DNA of 33,834 nt from Synechococcus sp. CS-1328. GTDB lineage: Bacteria; Cyanobacteriota; Cyanobacteriia; PCC-6307; Cyanobiaceae. Shown in pieces: positions 18,782 through 25,926 of this stretch. How positions within the stretch are numbered: the stretch's first letter is position 1; every line of letters starts with the position of its first letter. The stretch lies in contig NZ_JAHLYT010000069.1 in the NCBI RefSeq assembly GCF_025128095.1, positions 1-33,834 of the forward strand. Reading direction: 5' to 3'. Position numbers and translations under genes: made by a program. A model generated the notes under the pieces. It did no database searches, was not told where the DNA came from, and worked only from the letters and a program-made list of their open reading frames with translations.

Positions 18782-19761
18782 GTGGCGTCCCTCTGGCGGA
18801 ACAGCTGGCCGATGATCTCCTCCACCGGTGGATCGTTCACTTCCAGGTCGCAGACATCGAAATCGGCCAGAAGACGACCCACCTGCCGCGTCAGTTGATC
18901 CCGTTCGATCAGCAGCCGCACCTCGTTGCCGTTCTGGCTTTCCAGGCTGCCGTAGCTCTCGAACATCTGGGCCGGCAGGGCATGGCGCAACTCCAGACGC
19001 ACCTGGCGACAGGGTGCCAACCGGTCGGTGAGCCCCTCCAGGCTGCCGTCGTAGAAGAGGCGCCCCTGATGAATCAGCAGCACCCGCTCACATAGGGCCG
19101 TGATGTCGCCCATGTAGTGGCTGGTGAGCAGCACCGTGGCGCCGGTGCGGCGGTTGTAGTCGGCCAGAAAGGACCGCACCCGCACCTGGGCATTCACGTC
19201 CAGGCCCAGGGTGGGTTCATCGAGAAACAGCACCGCCGGCTGATGCAGCAACGCCGCCATCAGTTCGGCCTTCATGCGCTGCCCCAAGGAGAGTTTGCGA
19301 ACCGGACGGGTCAGTTCCTCATCCAGCTCCAGCATGTCGGCCAGCTCGGTGATGCGGCGCTTGCTCTCGGCCGTGTCGATGCCGTAGACGGCCGCATGGA
19401 CGCGCAGCGAATCGAGCGGTGGCAGATCCCAGATCAGCTGCTGTTTCTGACCCATCACCAGTGTGATCTGGCGCAGGAAGTCCGCCTGCCGGCGGAAGGG
19501 TTCATGGCCGGCCACCCGCACGCTGCCGGCGCTGGGGTGAATCAGGCCGGTGAGCATCTTCAAGGTGGTGGTCTTGCCGGCGCCATTCGGCCCGAGGAAG
19601 CCAACGATCTCGCCGGCTTCGATCGAGATGTTGATGTCCTGCACCGCCGGCACGAGGCGATGGCGCCGCTGGACGAAGTGGCGCAGGGTGCCGCCAAGAC
19701 CGGGTTGCTTGTCGGCCACCCGGAAGGTCTTGCTGAGCCCGCGGACGTCGACGATGGCCAT
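18778..19761 (-). CDS. ABC transporter ATP-binding protein (COG4586-like)
   Basis: This 327-residue ATPase energises the two ABC-2 permeases. Walker A is GPNGAGKT at residues 57-64. A Q-loop segment (VMGQKQQLIWDLPP), the signature LSLGQRMKAEL, Walker B AVLFLDEPTLGLD and the switch His in LLTSHYMGDI follow in order. The QKQQLIWDLPPLDSL block is typical of the COG4586 group. About 80 C-terminal residues form a regulatory tail. The start is MAIVDVRGLSKTF (ATG at 19761). The genes lie in the order ATPase, permease, permease. Confidence 0.9.
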   Translation of the reverse strand: MAIVDVRGLSKTFRVADKQPGLGGTLRHFVQRRHRLVPAVQDINISIEAGEIVGFLGPNGAGKTTTLKMLTGLIHPSAGSVRVAGHEPFRRQADFLRQITLVMGQKQQLIWDLPPLDSLRVHAAVYGIDTAESKRRITELADMLELDEELTRPVRKLSLGQRMKAELMAALLHQPAVLFLDEPTLGLDVNAQVRVRSFLADYNRRTGATVLLTSHYMGDITALCERVLLIHQGRLFYDGSLEGLTDRLAPCRQVRLELRHALPAQMFESYGSLESQNGNEVRLLIERDQLTRQVGRLLADFDVCDLEVNDPPVEEIIGQLFRQRDAT

Positions 19762-19921
19762 CGAGGCAGTCTGGACGGCTGGGGCTCGCGCGGACCCTGC
19801 CCTATCAGAGGCTTGTCCCAGCACAGACCTGCCCACCGCCGCACTGCCAGATCTACGGTGGCGGCTCCCACCAGCCCCTGCGATGCACTTCTGGGCGCCT
19901 GAGATCGATCCAGCCCACCCG

Positions 19922-20128
19922 ATGGACTGCACCCAGGCCGAGCACTACGTGATCAAGCACCTCGGCCGCGGCATGTTCCTGGCGGTGCAGGGGGAGGATC
20001 AACACCTCAGCGATGTGGCCACGGCCGCCGAAGCCCACCGCTTCCATACCCATGAGGCGGCGATCCGCGCTGCGGAGGAACTCAATCGCCTCGGTGAAGG
20101 ACCGGTGGATGTGGTGAAGGTGGAGTAA
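19922..20128 (+). CDS. Small cyanobacterial hypothetical protein
   Basis: This 68-residue soluble protein starts at MDCTQAEHYVIKHLGRG; an ATG at 19883 in the same frame gives a 13-residue longer form. No ribosome binding site decides between them. It has a mixed pattern that could form one beta-beta-alpha unit (YVIKHLGRGMFLAVQGE, then HEAAIRAAEELNRLG). It reads away from the ABC ATPase gene, which starts 161 nt upstream on the other strand. Function unknown. Confidence 0.6.
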   Translation: MDCTQAEHYVIKHLGRGMFLAVQGEDQHLSDVATAAEAHRFHTHEAAIRAAEELNRLGEGPVDVVKVE

Positions 20129-20185
20129 GTCCAGGCACGCGGCGACCGGCCTGGCCATGCTGCGGTGACCGCGCAGCCTCCACCG

Positions 20186-20932
20186 ATGAGCGCCCTATCC
20201 CCGGAACAGGCCCTGGTGCTCACCGCGATCGATCGCTTTCTGGCCGATCCCGAGCTGGCCTTTGGCGGCGTCGATACCGAAGGCGATGACGCCGACGACG
20301 ACACCGAGGGCTACGAGAGCGACGACGACACCGACGACACAGATGATTCTGATGCAGCCGCAGGCGTCGAGGCCGTCGACGTGCTTGAGGCGATCAGCAA
20401 GGCCCTGCTGATGGTGCTGCCGTCCGAGGAGATCGAGCAGGCGATCACCAATCTGCTCGCCTGCCATGGCGATCAGATCGATGACTCCACCCAGGTGGTG
20501 CTGGAAGCCCTGTTGCAGACGATTGAACGGGATGACACCGAGGTGTCGCTCGAAACCCTGCTGTCGGCTGAGTCAGATCTGCTGCAGACCAATGCCCTCG
20601 ATAGTGCGGCCCTGCTGGTGTGGGACGAACAGACCACGCCGATGCTGGAGGAACTCGAGATCCTCGATCTGCTGGAGGCCTATCCCTGCCGCGGCCCCGG
20701 CGCCCGCTGGACGCCCGACATCTTCGTGCAGTTGCTGGAGGCGAAGGGCCGCCTGTTTCGCCAGACCCTGCTGGCCGTGGAGATCCTGGAAGAACAGCCG
20801 GACACCCGCCCCAATGCCCACACCATGCTCGTGATGGTGCCGCCCGATCCGCAGGCTCCCCTGGAGCTGATGGAGCTGGTGGTGCCCCTCACCGTGCTGT
20901 CGTCCACCGATTCTCCGGGCCAGGGCGGCTGA
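20186..20932 (+). CDS. Acidic hypothetical protein with Asp-rich linker
   Basis: From the ATG at 20186 (MSALSPEQALVLTAIDRFLA) this protein has 248 residues; a GTG at 20165 would add seven. A short helix is followed by a very acidic low-complexity stretch (about residues 28-57, Asp/Glu/Thr repeats), then a helical domain (EAISKALLMVLPSEEIEQAIT) and a C-terminal half with LEAYPCRGPGARWTPDIFVQLLEAKGRLF. I do not recognise the family. There is no signal or membrane segment. The stop codon is the first element of a 15-nt tandem array. Confidence 0.65.
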   Translation: MSALSPEQALVLTAIDRFLADPELAFGGVDTEGDDADDDTEGYESDDDTDDTDDSDAAAGVEAVDVLEAISKALLMVLPSEEIEQAITNLLACHGDQIDDSTQVVLEALLQTIERDDTEVSLETLLSAESDLLQTNALDSAALLVWDEQTTPMLEELEILDLLEAYPCRGPGARWTPDIFVQLLEAKGRLFRQTLLAVEILEEQPDTRPNAHTMLVMVPPDPQAPLELMELVVPLTVLSSTDSPGQGG

Positions 20933-20995
20933 ACCGTGGCTTTCTGAACCCAGTGCAGCTGAACCGAGGCTGTCGGAAACCTGCCCCGCTGACCC
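20928..20995. repeat. 15-nt tandem array starting at a stop codon
   Basis: CTGAACC occurs at 20929, 20944 and 20959. Degenerate copies follow at 20974 (CGGAAAC) and 20989 (CTGACCC). The spacing is exactly 15 nt throughout. The first copy contains the stop codon (20930-20932) of the acidic protein gene. The array fills most of the gap to the next gene. Confidence 0.8.
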
Positions 20996-21028
20996 CAGAC
21001 CTTTAGCAACAATCCGGTCTGGTGATTT

Positions 21029-21847
21029 GTGAATCCGTCGCTTTGTGCCTCCGTGATCTCTCTCTCTGCGATCCGTAGCCGCGTCTCCCCTGCCCCCTGG
21101 ACCCACCTGCCGCTGCGCCGAGCACCCAGGGCTGCTGGCTTGGCGATCCTGCTGGCGGTGGCTGCCGGCCTGATGCTGCAACCCCTGACGGCAGCGGCGG
21201 AGGGGACTGGCGACGAGCCTGGTGATCCACCGCAAGCAAGGTCTGCCGCCGAGCCGCAGGTGCTGCGCTCCGTGCCGCCCCTGGCCACGCCGGATCCGGC
21301 GGTGGAGAAGGCCCTGCTCCATGCCCTGTTTCCCGCCTCGGCGGTGGATGCCGATGGCCATGGTCCCGATCACGGCACGCAGGAGTGGAAGCAGGCCCGC
21401 CGCCACATCCGCGCACAGGCCTGTCTCAACGCCGGCAACCTGCGCTACGCCTACAACCGGGTCGACCTCAACGGGGACGGCAGCGAGGAGGTGGTGGCCA
21501 CGGTGATCGGCCCGATGGTCTGCGGCACCGGTGGTTGCCCCTTGCTGATCTTCCAGAGCCAGCACGGCACTCTGGAGCCGATCAGCCGCATGACCCTGTT
21601 CAAGGACCCCCTGATCGTGACCGACCGGGTCCGGAGTGGCTGGAAGGAGCTGATCAGCCGGGTGCGGATCAATGCAGGCCATGGCTACTACGCCCTGCTT
21701 GCCCACAACGGCAGCAGCTATCCCACCAACCCGAGCACGCCCCCGGCGGAACCGCTGCAGGAGGCCCTGCGGGGCACGGCTTACCTGGGCTGGCAGGAGG
21801 GCGGCAGCGGCTATCACCCGCTTCCCTGCGCCGAGAAGCGCCCATAA
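21029..21847 (+). CDS. Secreted protein with a calcium-loop-like motif
   Basis: This 272-residue protein has a long basic N-terminus, then a hydrophobic stretch (AAGLAILLAVAAGLMLQPL, about residues 36-54) ending at an AAA-type cleavage site, so export is likely. The mature part contains RYAYNRVDLNGDGSEEVVATV, an EF-hand or VCBS-like D-x-N-x-D-G loop, and VCGTGGCPLLIF, with two cysteines that could form a disulfide. This combination occurs in cyanobacterial secreted proteins of unknown role. The GTG at 21029 is the longest reading; a GTG at 21053 is an alternative. Confidence 0.65.
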   Translation: MNPSLCASVISLSAIRSRVSPAPWTHLPLRRAPRAAGLAILLAVAAGLMLQPLTAAAEGTGDEPGDPPQARSAAEPQVLRSVPPLATPDPAVEKALLHALFPASAVDADGHGPDHGTQEWKQARRHIRAQACLNAGNLRYAYNRVDLNGDGSEEVVATVIGPMVCGTGGCPLLIFQSQHGTLEPISRMTLFKDPLIVTDRVRSGWKELISRVRINAGHGYYALLAHNGSSYPTNPSTPPAEPLQEALRGTAYLGWQEGGSGYHPLPCAEKRP

Positions 21848-21860
21848 CCCTTCACAGCCT

Positions 21861-21888
21861 GTTACAGTTTCGGCAACACATCGTTACA
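21861..21888 (+). promoter_or_regulatory. Paired GTTACA motif upstream of hli
   Basis: GTTACA occurs at 21861-21866 and 21883-21888, 22 nt apart, just before the hli ATG at 21894. GTTACA is the core of the HLR1 element bound by the response regulator RpaB at high-light genes, where two copies lie 10 nt apart. The spacing here is about two helical turns, so it is not a canonical HLR1. Confidence 0.4.
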
Positions 21889-21893
21889 ACCCG

Positions 21894-22037
21894 ATGACCA
21901 CCTCCGATTCCCGCTTCGGTTTCGTTGCCTTCGCTGAGACCTGGAATGGCCGTCTGGCCATGCTGGGCTTCGTGATCGGCCTTGCCACCGAGCTGCTCAC
22001 CGGCCAGGGCATCCTCACCCAGATCGGCCTCGGCTGA
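21894..22037 (+). CDS. hli: High-light-inducible protein (Hli/Scp)
   Basis: This 47-residue protein has the chlorophyll-binding helix motif AETWNGRLAMLGFVIGLATE (residues 14-33) of the Hli family, with the E-x-x-N-G-R-x-A-M-x-G-F core. A single transmembrane helix is expected in the thylakoid, where Hlips bind chlorophyll and carotenoid and protect photosystem assembly under excess light. The start is the only ATG close to the motif. It begins 46 nt after the preceding gene and is followed by a terminator-like hairpin, so it may be its own transcript. Confidence 0.93.
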   Translation: MTTSDSRFGFVAFAETWNGRLAMLGFVIGLATELLTGQGILTQIGLG

Positions 22038-22072
22038 GTTCTGGATCAGCGGCCTATGCGGCCGTGAGCTCC

Positions 22073-22102
22073 AGCCCGGTTGGCATGCGCCAGCCGGGCT
22101 TT
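22073..22102 (+). terminator. Terminator-like hairpin after hli
   Basis: AGCCCGG (22073-22079) pairs with CCGGGCT (22094-22100), with an inner TGGC/GCCA pairing and a short loop. Only a few T residues follow, so termination may be partial. Confidence 0.55.
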
Positions 22103-22138
22103 GCTATCTCCGGAGTTTCTTCTGCCTCGGCGAGGGCC

Positions 22139-22933
22139 ATGGCTCATCTGCTCGTCTTTGTTGTGGCCCCCGAGGCTCTGCTGCCCGGTGATGGCGCTGA
22201 CTGGCCCTCCCTGGTGGAGGCCCAGCGCCGCGGTGTGGGCAGTGGGGTGGCCCTGCGCCTGTTCCGTCTGCCGGATGACTGGCCCGGATCGCTGCAGGCT
22301 CTGGTGGATTCCGGTAAGGCTGACGTGGTCGGTTCCGACCCGATCGAGCCGTTCGACGGCCGCCGCTCCAGGCTCTGCGATGCCGTGGTGCCCCATTTCG
22401 ACCCCCGCAGCCTCTGGATCGGCGTCTACGCGATCAGCGGCAGCGAGCCAGTGGCCGGCGACGGCCATCCCGCCTGCCGCTTGACGATCAGCAGCGTCGA
22501 GCGTCTCGATGCCTTCCCCCTGCGCGAAGCCGAGAACGAGACCTGCTGGTTTTATCCCACCGAGGACGGCGCCTACCTCAGCTGGGAGAACCAGCGCCGG
22601 CTCGAGCTTCAGCCGGGAGTGCTGGCCGAGCAGCCCTTGCAGGCCCAGCCGATCCCGTACCAGCGCCCAGACCTGCACGTGCTCTGGTCGTTGATGGCGG
22701 ACGACCGCTCCCTCACCTGCGTGGGTCTCACCTACGGCCGCCGCCGGATTGACTGGCCTGTGGTGGCGGCAGTGCCAGAAGCCTGCGCCACCTGGACAAG
22801 TTTTGCTCTGGACTCGATGGCCGAGGCCCAGTACCGCGAGCTGGCCAGCTGCACGGTCTTCGCGCAGGACGTGTTTGCACAGGACAGTTTCGGGCAGGAC
22901 GATCCGGGGGCTGTCCCTGGTGCTGTAGGGTAA
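22139..22933 (+). CDS. Cyanobacterial hypothetical protein with C-terminal pentapeptide repeat
   Basis: From the ATG at 22139 (MAHLLVFVVAPEALLPG) this protein has 264 residues. It is a soluble, mixed alpha/beta protein without a signal peptide and of no family I recognise. Motifs such as LWSLMADDRSLTCVGLTYGRRRIDWPVV suggest a compact domain. The last 20 residues contain VFAQD, VFAQD and SFGQD in tandem, encoded by 15-nt units. An ATG at 22064 in the same frame would add 25 residues, but that stretch overlaps the hli terminator hairpin. Confidence 0.65.
   Translation: MAHLLVFVVAPEALLPGDGADWPSLVEAQRRGVGSGVALRLFRLPDDWPGSLQALVDSGKADVVGSDPIEPFDGRRSRLCDAVVPHFDPRSLWIGVYAISGSEPVAGDGHPACRLTISSVERLDAFPLREAENETCWFYPTEDGAYLSWENQRRLELQPGVLAEQPLQAQPIPYQRPDLHVLWSLMADDRSLTCVGLTYGRRRIDWPVVAAVPEACATWTSFALDSMAEAQYRELASCTVFAQDVFAQDSFGQDDPGAVPGAVG
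22856..22900 (+). repeat. In-frame 15-nt repeat near a C-terminus
   Basis: Three 15-nt units encode VFAQD, VFAQD and SFGQD, ending 30 nt before the stop codon. The third base of several codons differs between units, so it is an older duplication. Confidence 0.7.
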
Positions 22934-23016
22934 AAGGCGATCTAAAGATTTCTCTTAAGCGAGCCCATAACTTTCTTGAGGGTTGTTTTCGGGTCGGTTC
23001 ATAGTTCAACGAGTTC
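22934..23016 (+). promoter_or_regulatory. Leader and probable promoter of the RRM gene
   Basis: These 83 nt are clearly richer in A and T than the surroundings (for example TCTAAAGATTTCTCTTAAG). A TTGAGG at 22976 and CATAGT at 23000, 18 nt apart, form a weak promoter match, but would leave a very short leader. An upstream start with the region as a structured leader is also possible. Confidence 0.4.
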
Positions 23017-23328
23017 ATGTCTATTTACGTCGGGAATCTTTCCTTCGATGCCGAAGTGGAAGATCTCCAGCAGCTGTTCGCCGAATACGGACAGGTGCGC
23101 AAGTGCAGCGTTCCTCTCGATCGTGAAACCGGCCGCAAGCGCGGTTTCGCCTTCGTCGAGATGGCCAATGAGGCCGATGAGGCCAAGGCCATCGATGATC
23201 TCCAGAACGTGGAGTGGATGGGTCGTGCCATCCGTGTCAACAAAGCCGAGCCCCGTCCCAGCGGCGGTGGCGGCGGCTACGGCGGTGGCGGCGGTGGCGG
23301 CGGCGGCGGCGGTGGCAACCGCTGGTGA
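23017..23328 (+). CDS. rbp: Glycine-rich RRM RNA-binding protein
   Basis: This 103-residue protein has one RNA recognition motif, with RNP2 at residues 3-8 (IYVGNL) and RNP1 at 42-49 (RGFAFVEM), followed by a tail of about 20 residues nearly all glycine (from residue 83) ending in NRW. This is the cyanobacterial Rbp type, which is cold-induced in several species and helps place or stabilise mRNA. The tail is encoded by a GGC-rich repeat that probably varies in length. A terminator lies about 115 nt downstream. Confidence 0.93.
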   Translation: MSIYVGNLSFDAEVEDLQQLFAEYGQVRKCSVPLDRETGRKRGFAFVEMANEADEAKAIDDLQNVEWMGRAIRVNKAEPRPSGGGGGYGGGGGGGGGGGGNRW

Positions 23329-23442
23329 TCACAACCGGGCAGATCATGTCTGAATCTGCCTGATTGTTGATCGACCTGTTGCTGACCTGCTTGCCCGATC
23401 TCCGAGTCTGCAGAACAGCAACGGCTCTCAAACCACAGCTGA

Positions 23443-23468
23443 CCGCCCCGGCAACGGGGCGGTTTTTT
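23443..23468 (+). terminator. Rho-independent terminator after the RRM gene
   Basis: A perfect 8-bp stem CCGCCCCG / CGGGGCGG with a GCAA tetraloop is followed by six T residues. Confidence 0.92.
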
Positions 23469-23475
23469 CATGGCC

Positions 23476-23523
23476 GTTTCACTGATCAGCTGTTTCACTG
23501 ATCAGCCAGTCAGCAGATCAGCC
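23476..23523. repeat. 16-nt tandem repeat over the transglutaminase stop
   Basis: GTTTCACTGATCAGC occurs at 23476 and 23492, 16 nt apart and identical. A third ATCAGC follows at 23517 in the same 16-nt register, inside the coding region. The minus-strand stop codon (23504-23502) lies within the second unit. Confidence 0.85.
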
Positions 23524-24410
23524 GATAAGCTGGCCTCCAGGTCTGAGCCGAGGGCTTCCTGGGTCTCGGCGGCGCGCAGGTCGACCCGATACTCCATCGA
23601 GGAGGTCACGCCGGTGCCCCGGTACGTGCCCGATACCGCCGCCGCCAGCTCCGGATCCGCCGCCGCGGCCAGCACCACGTGGCCATCGGCCACGGCCAGC
23701 CCGAGGCTGGGGTCGTAGGCGCGCCAGCCACCGCCGGGCACATACACCTCCGCCCAGGCGTGCAACTCGTGTTCGCTCACCTCGGGTGGATGGTGCATCG
23801 AGTAGCCGCTCACGAAGCGGGCGGCTAGGCCGAGGCTGCGGCAGGCGGCCACGTAGAGCACCGCCGTGTCGCGGCAGGCCCCGGTGCGCTCCTGCAGGGT
23901 CTGCTCCGGCTGCAGCGCCGCCCCATCGGGCCGGCCCACATGGTGGAAGCCGTGGTGGATCTGATCGGCCAGGGCCATCAGAAAGTCTGTGGTGGAGCCC
24001 TGCACCGATGCGGCCAGTTCGGCGGCCCAGGCGCTGACCTGCGGATGCTGCGGCCCGCCCAGGGCCGGTGCCAGGGCCGCGCTCAGAGCAGGTGTGTAGG
24101 TGAGAGGCAGATGCCGGGCGGCAGGCTCGGTCACGATCCAGTCGAACGGATTGTCGCGGTGGGTTTCCACCTGCATCTCCACCTGAAGATGCAGGGTCTG
24201 ACGTTCCTTGTGGAACCAGAGCACCAGCCCGTCGCCGCCGCCGGGTTCGAGCACCGCCGCTGCGCCATCGGCTGGATCACGCACCTGCAGGCGGTGGCTC
24301 AGGACGGTCTGGGTGCAGTCCTGGCGCGGGGTGAGTCGCAGGGTCATCGGTTCCAGGAACACCGGCCTGGAGTAGGCGTATTGGAGTTCGTGGCGAATGT
24401 GGAAGAACAC
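23502..24410 (-). CDS. Transglutaminase-like cysteine protease/amidase
   Basis: This 302-residue protein has the bacterial transglutaminase N-terminal beta domain (IRHELQYAYSRPVFLEPMTLRL and the L-R-x-T-P-R pattern) and a papain-like core. The catalytic triad is visible: C179 in ERTGACRDTA, H217 in EHELHAWAEVYVP and D233 in RAYDPSLG. Bacterial members probably act as proteases or peptide amidases rather than crosslinkers. There is no signal peptide. The GTG at 24410 places the start at the family's usual position; a TTG at 24428 is an alternative. Its stop faces the RRM terminator. Confidence 0.88.
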   Translation of the reverse strand: MFFHIRHELQYAYSRPVFLEPMTLRLTPRQDCTQTVLSHRLQVRDPADGAAAVLEPGGGDGLVLWFHKERQTLHLQVEMQVETHRDNPFDWIVTEPAARHLPLTYTPALSAALAPALGGPQHPQVSAWAAELAASVQGSTTDFLMALADQIHHGFHHVGRPDGAALQPEQTLQERTGACRDTAVLYVAACRSLGLAARFVSGYSMHHPPEVSEHELHAWAEVYVPGGGWRAYDPSLGLAVADGHVVLAAAADPELAAAVSGTYRGTGVTSSMEYRVDLRAAETQEALGSDLEASLSADLLTG

Positions 24411-24501
24411 GGAGCCACTGCGGCACAATCGCTACCCAGCCTGGACGAAAGCCGGTGCGAATCGCGCTCCACAATGGGCTTCCCAGCCAATCAGGCCGTC
24501 C

Positions 24502-24816
24502 GTGAGCCAGCCGCATCGACCGGCGCGACCCCAGAATCTTCCGCGCCCACCGGCCCGATCCGGCAGGCCGGGCCTCCCTGACGACGACGATCTGCCGCCC
24601 TCGCCAGGCATGCCGCTGGGGCTGCGGATCCTGGCGGGGGTGGGGGCGCTCTCGTTTCTGATGATCGGACTGAGCGTGATCTGGATGGGGATCGAGAGCC
24701 TGCGCAAGCCCGCCGCCCCTGTCGTGGGACCCAACACGGCGAGAGGATCAGGGAGCCAGGCGTTCGATCGCCCAGCCGCCCTCGGGCTGGGGCCGATAGC
24801 GGAAGCGATCGTGTAG
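24502..24816 (+). CDS. Small membrane protein, possible
   Basis: From the GTG at 24502 this would be 104 residues: a Pro/Arg-rich basic N-terminus, an Asp run (DDDD), one clear hydrophobic segment ([26 protein letters not shown]) and a Pro-rich tail. Its last 69 nt overlap the 3' end of pdxH on the opposite strand. The strong membrane segment outside the pdxH overlap argues that it is a gene, since that stretch would otherwise be empty. No function can be named. Confidence 0.55.
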   Translation: MSQPHRPARPQNLPRPPARSGRPGLPDDDDLPPSPGMPLGLRILAGVGALSFLMIGLSVIWMGIESLRKPAAPVVGPNTARGSGSQAFDRPAALGLGPIAEAIV

Positions 24817-25428
24817 GCGGTTCTGGCGACCCTGCCAGAACTCGAACTCGTTCGGCACTACCCGAATGCCGCCCCAGGCGGAGGGCAGGGGCACCTCCCC
24901 ATCGGCGAAGCGCCGCTTCATCTGGTCCCAGGTCATCTCCAGGATCTGGCGGGAGCTGATCACCGTGCTCTGCTGCGACACCCAGGCCCCGAGGCGGCTG
25001 CCGAAGGGCCTGGATGTGAAGTAAGCCAGGGATTCCGCCGCCGAGATCCGCTCGGCCTGGCCCAGGATCGCCACCTGGCGCTCCAGCCCATACCAGGGGA
25101 ACAGCAGGCTCACGTGGGGATCGCTGGCGATCTCGCTGGCCTTGCGGCTCTGGTAGTTGGTGAAGAACACGAAGCCGCACGCATCGAACGCCTTGAGCAG
25201 CACGGTGCGTGAGCTGGGGCGGTGGCCATCGGTGGTGGAGAGCACCATGGCGTTGGGCTCCAGCAGTTCCGCTGTGGTGGCCTGCTGGAACCACAGCCGG
25301 AACTGGGCGACGGGATCGGCATCGAGATCAGCGCGGCGCAGACCCTCGCGGCGATAGTCGCGGCGCAGTTGGGCCACATCGACGCTGCTTGCTGCGGCAT
25401 TGCCGCTCAGGGTGTCGGGTGGCTCCAA
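24748..25428 (-). CDS. pdxH: Pyridoxine/pyridoxamine 5'-phosphate oxidase
   Basis: This 226-residue FMN enzyme makes pyridoxal 5'-phosphate. The pattern is complete: [10 protein letters not shown] near the start, [41 protein letters not shown] (phosphate contacts), [30 protein letters not shown] and the C-terminal [17 protein letters not shown] with the substrate-binding Arg. The length is normal. It may head or stand apart from the sulfur operon that ends near 25477. The PLP it makes serves LysA among others. Confidence 0.95.
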   Translation of the reverse strand: MEPPDTLSGNAAASSVDVAQLRRDYRREGLRRADLDADPVAQFRLWFQQATTAELLEPNAMVLSTTDGHRPSSRTVLLKAFDACGFVFFTNYQSRKASEIASDPHVSLLFPWYGLERQVAILGQAERISAAESLAYFTSRPFGSRLGAWVSQQSTVISSRQILEMTWDQMKRRFADGEVPLPSAWGGIRVVPNEFEFWQGRQNRLHDRFRYRPQPEGGWAIERLAP

Positions 25429-25451
25429 GGGCTCGCAGGCGCTGGATCAAT

Positions 25452-25481
25452 CTGCCTGAGTTCAGCCTGCCTGAGTTCAGC
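25452..25481. repeat. 15-nt tandem repeat at the OsmC-like stop
   Basis: CTGCCTGAGTTCAGC occurs at 25452 and 25467, identical and directly adjoining. On the minus strand each unit reads GCTGAACTCAGGCAG, and the stop codon of the OsmC-like gene (25479-25477) is the TGA of the first. Confidence 0.85.
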
Positions 25482-25926
25482 TCAGGGCTGTGAGGTCGAT
25501 GCGTTTGCGCACACTCTCCGGCAGGTTGCGGGAGATCGGGCAGAGCTTCATGCGCTCCTGCATGTAGGCGATCGCGTCGGCATCGGCGAGGTTGCGCTCC
25601 TGCGCACTGGCGTTGGCATCGAGGCGGATGCGGAAGTCACCGTCGACGCTGTCGATGATCCAGTCGCTGCTGGTGGTCACAAGGAAATCGGCCTCCACCT
25701 GCTGCAGTGGAATCGCCTTCTCCCGGGCGTTGGCCACCAGATAGACGTGCTGGCAGAGCAGCAGCGCGATCAGATAGATCCGGAAGCCCGGCATCGTGAG
25801 GCTGAGCTGTTGCGGATCCCATCGGCCGGAGTCTGTGAGGAACTCCACCTCCAGCCCTTCGGTGGCGCGATCGGGGGCGGCATGGCTGCTGCGCAGCCGG
25901 AACTGGAAGGTGCGTTGTGGGGTCAT
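25477..25926 (-). CDS. OsmC-like family protein
   Basis: This 149-residue protein resembles the OsmC/Ohr fold. A central helix carries C59 (IALLLCQHVYLVANAREKAI), followed by the strand LQQVEADFLVTTSSDWI, and a second cysteine, C129, lies in MKLCPISRNL. The two positions match the catalytic cysteine pair of Ohr/OsmC peroxidases. Members in sulfur clusters may act on organic hydroperoxides or sulfane sulfur. The start overlaps the TauE stop by 4 nt, so it belongs to this operon. The protein diverges from typical Ohr, so the substrate is uncertain. Confidence 0.75.
   Translation of the reverse strand: MTPQRTFQFRLRSSHAAPDRATEGLEVEFLTDSGRWDPQQLSLTMPGFRIYLIALLLCQHVYLVANAREKAIPLQQVEADFLVTTSSDWIIDSVDGDFRIRLDANASAQERNLADADAIAYMQERMKLCPISRNLPESVRKRIDLTALS

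Noticed and set aside
23260..23328. GGC-rich repeat taken as an independent repeat element
   Set aside because: It encodes the glycine tail expected of this RRM family and needs no other explanation.
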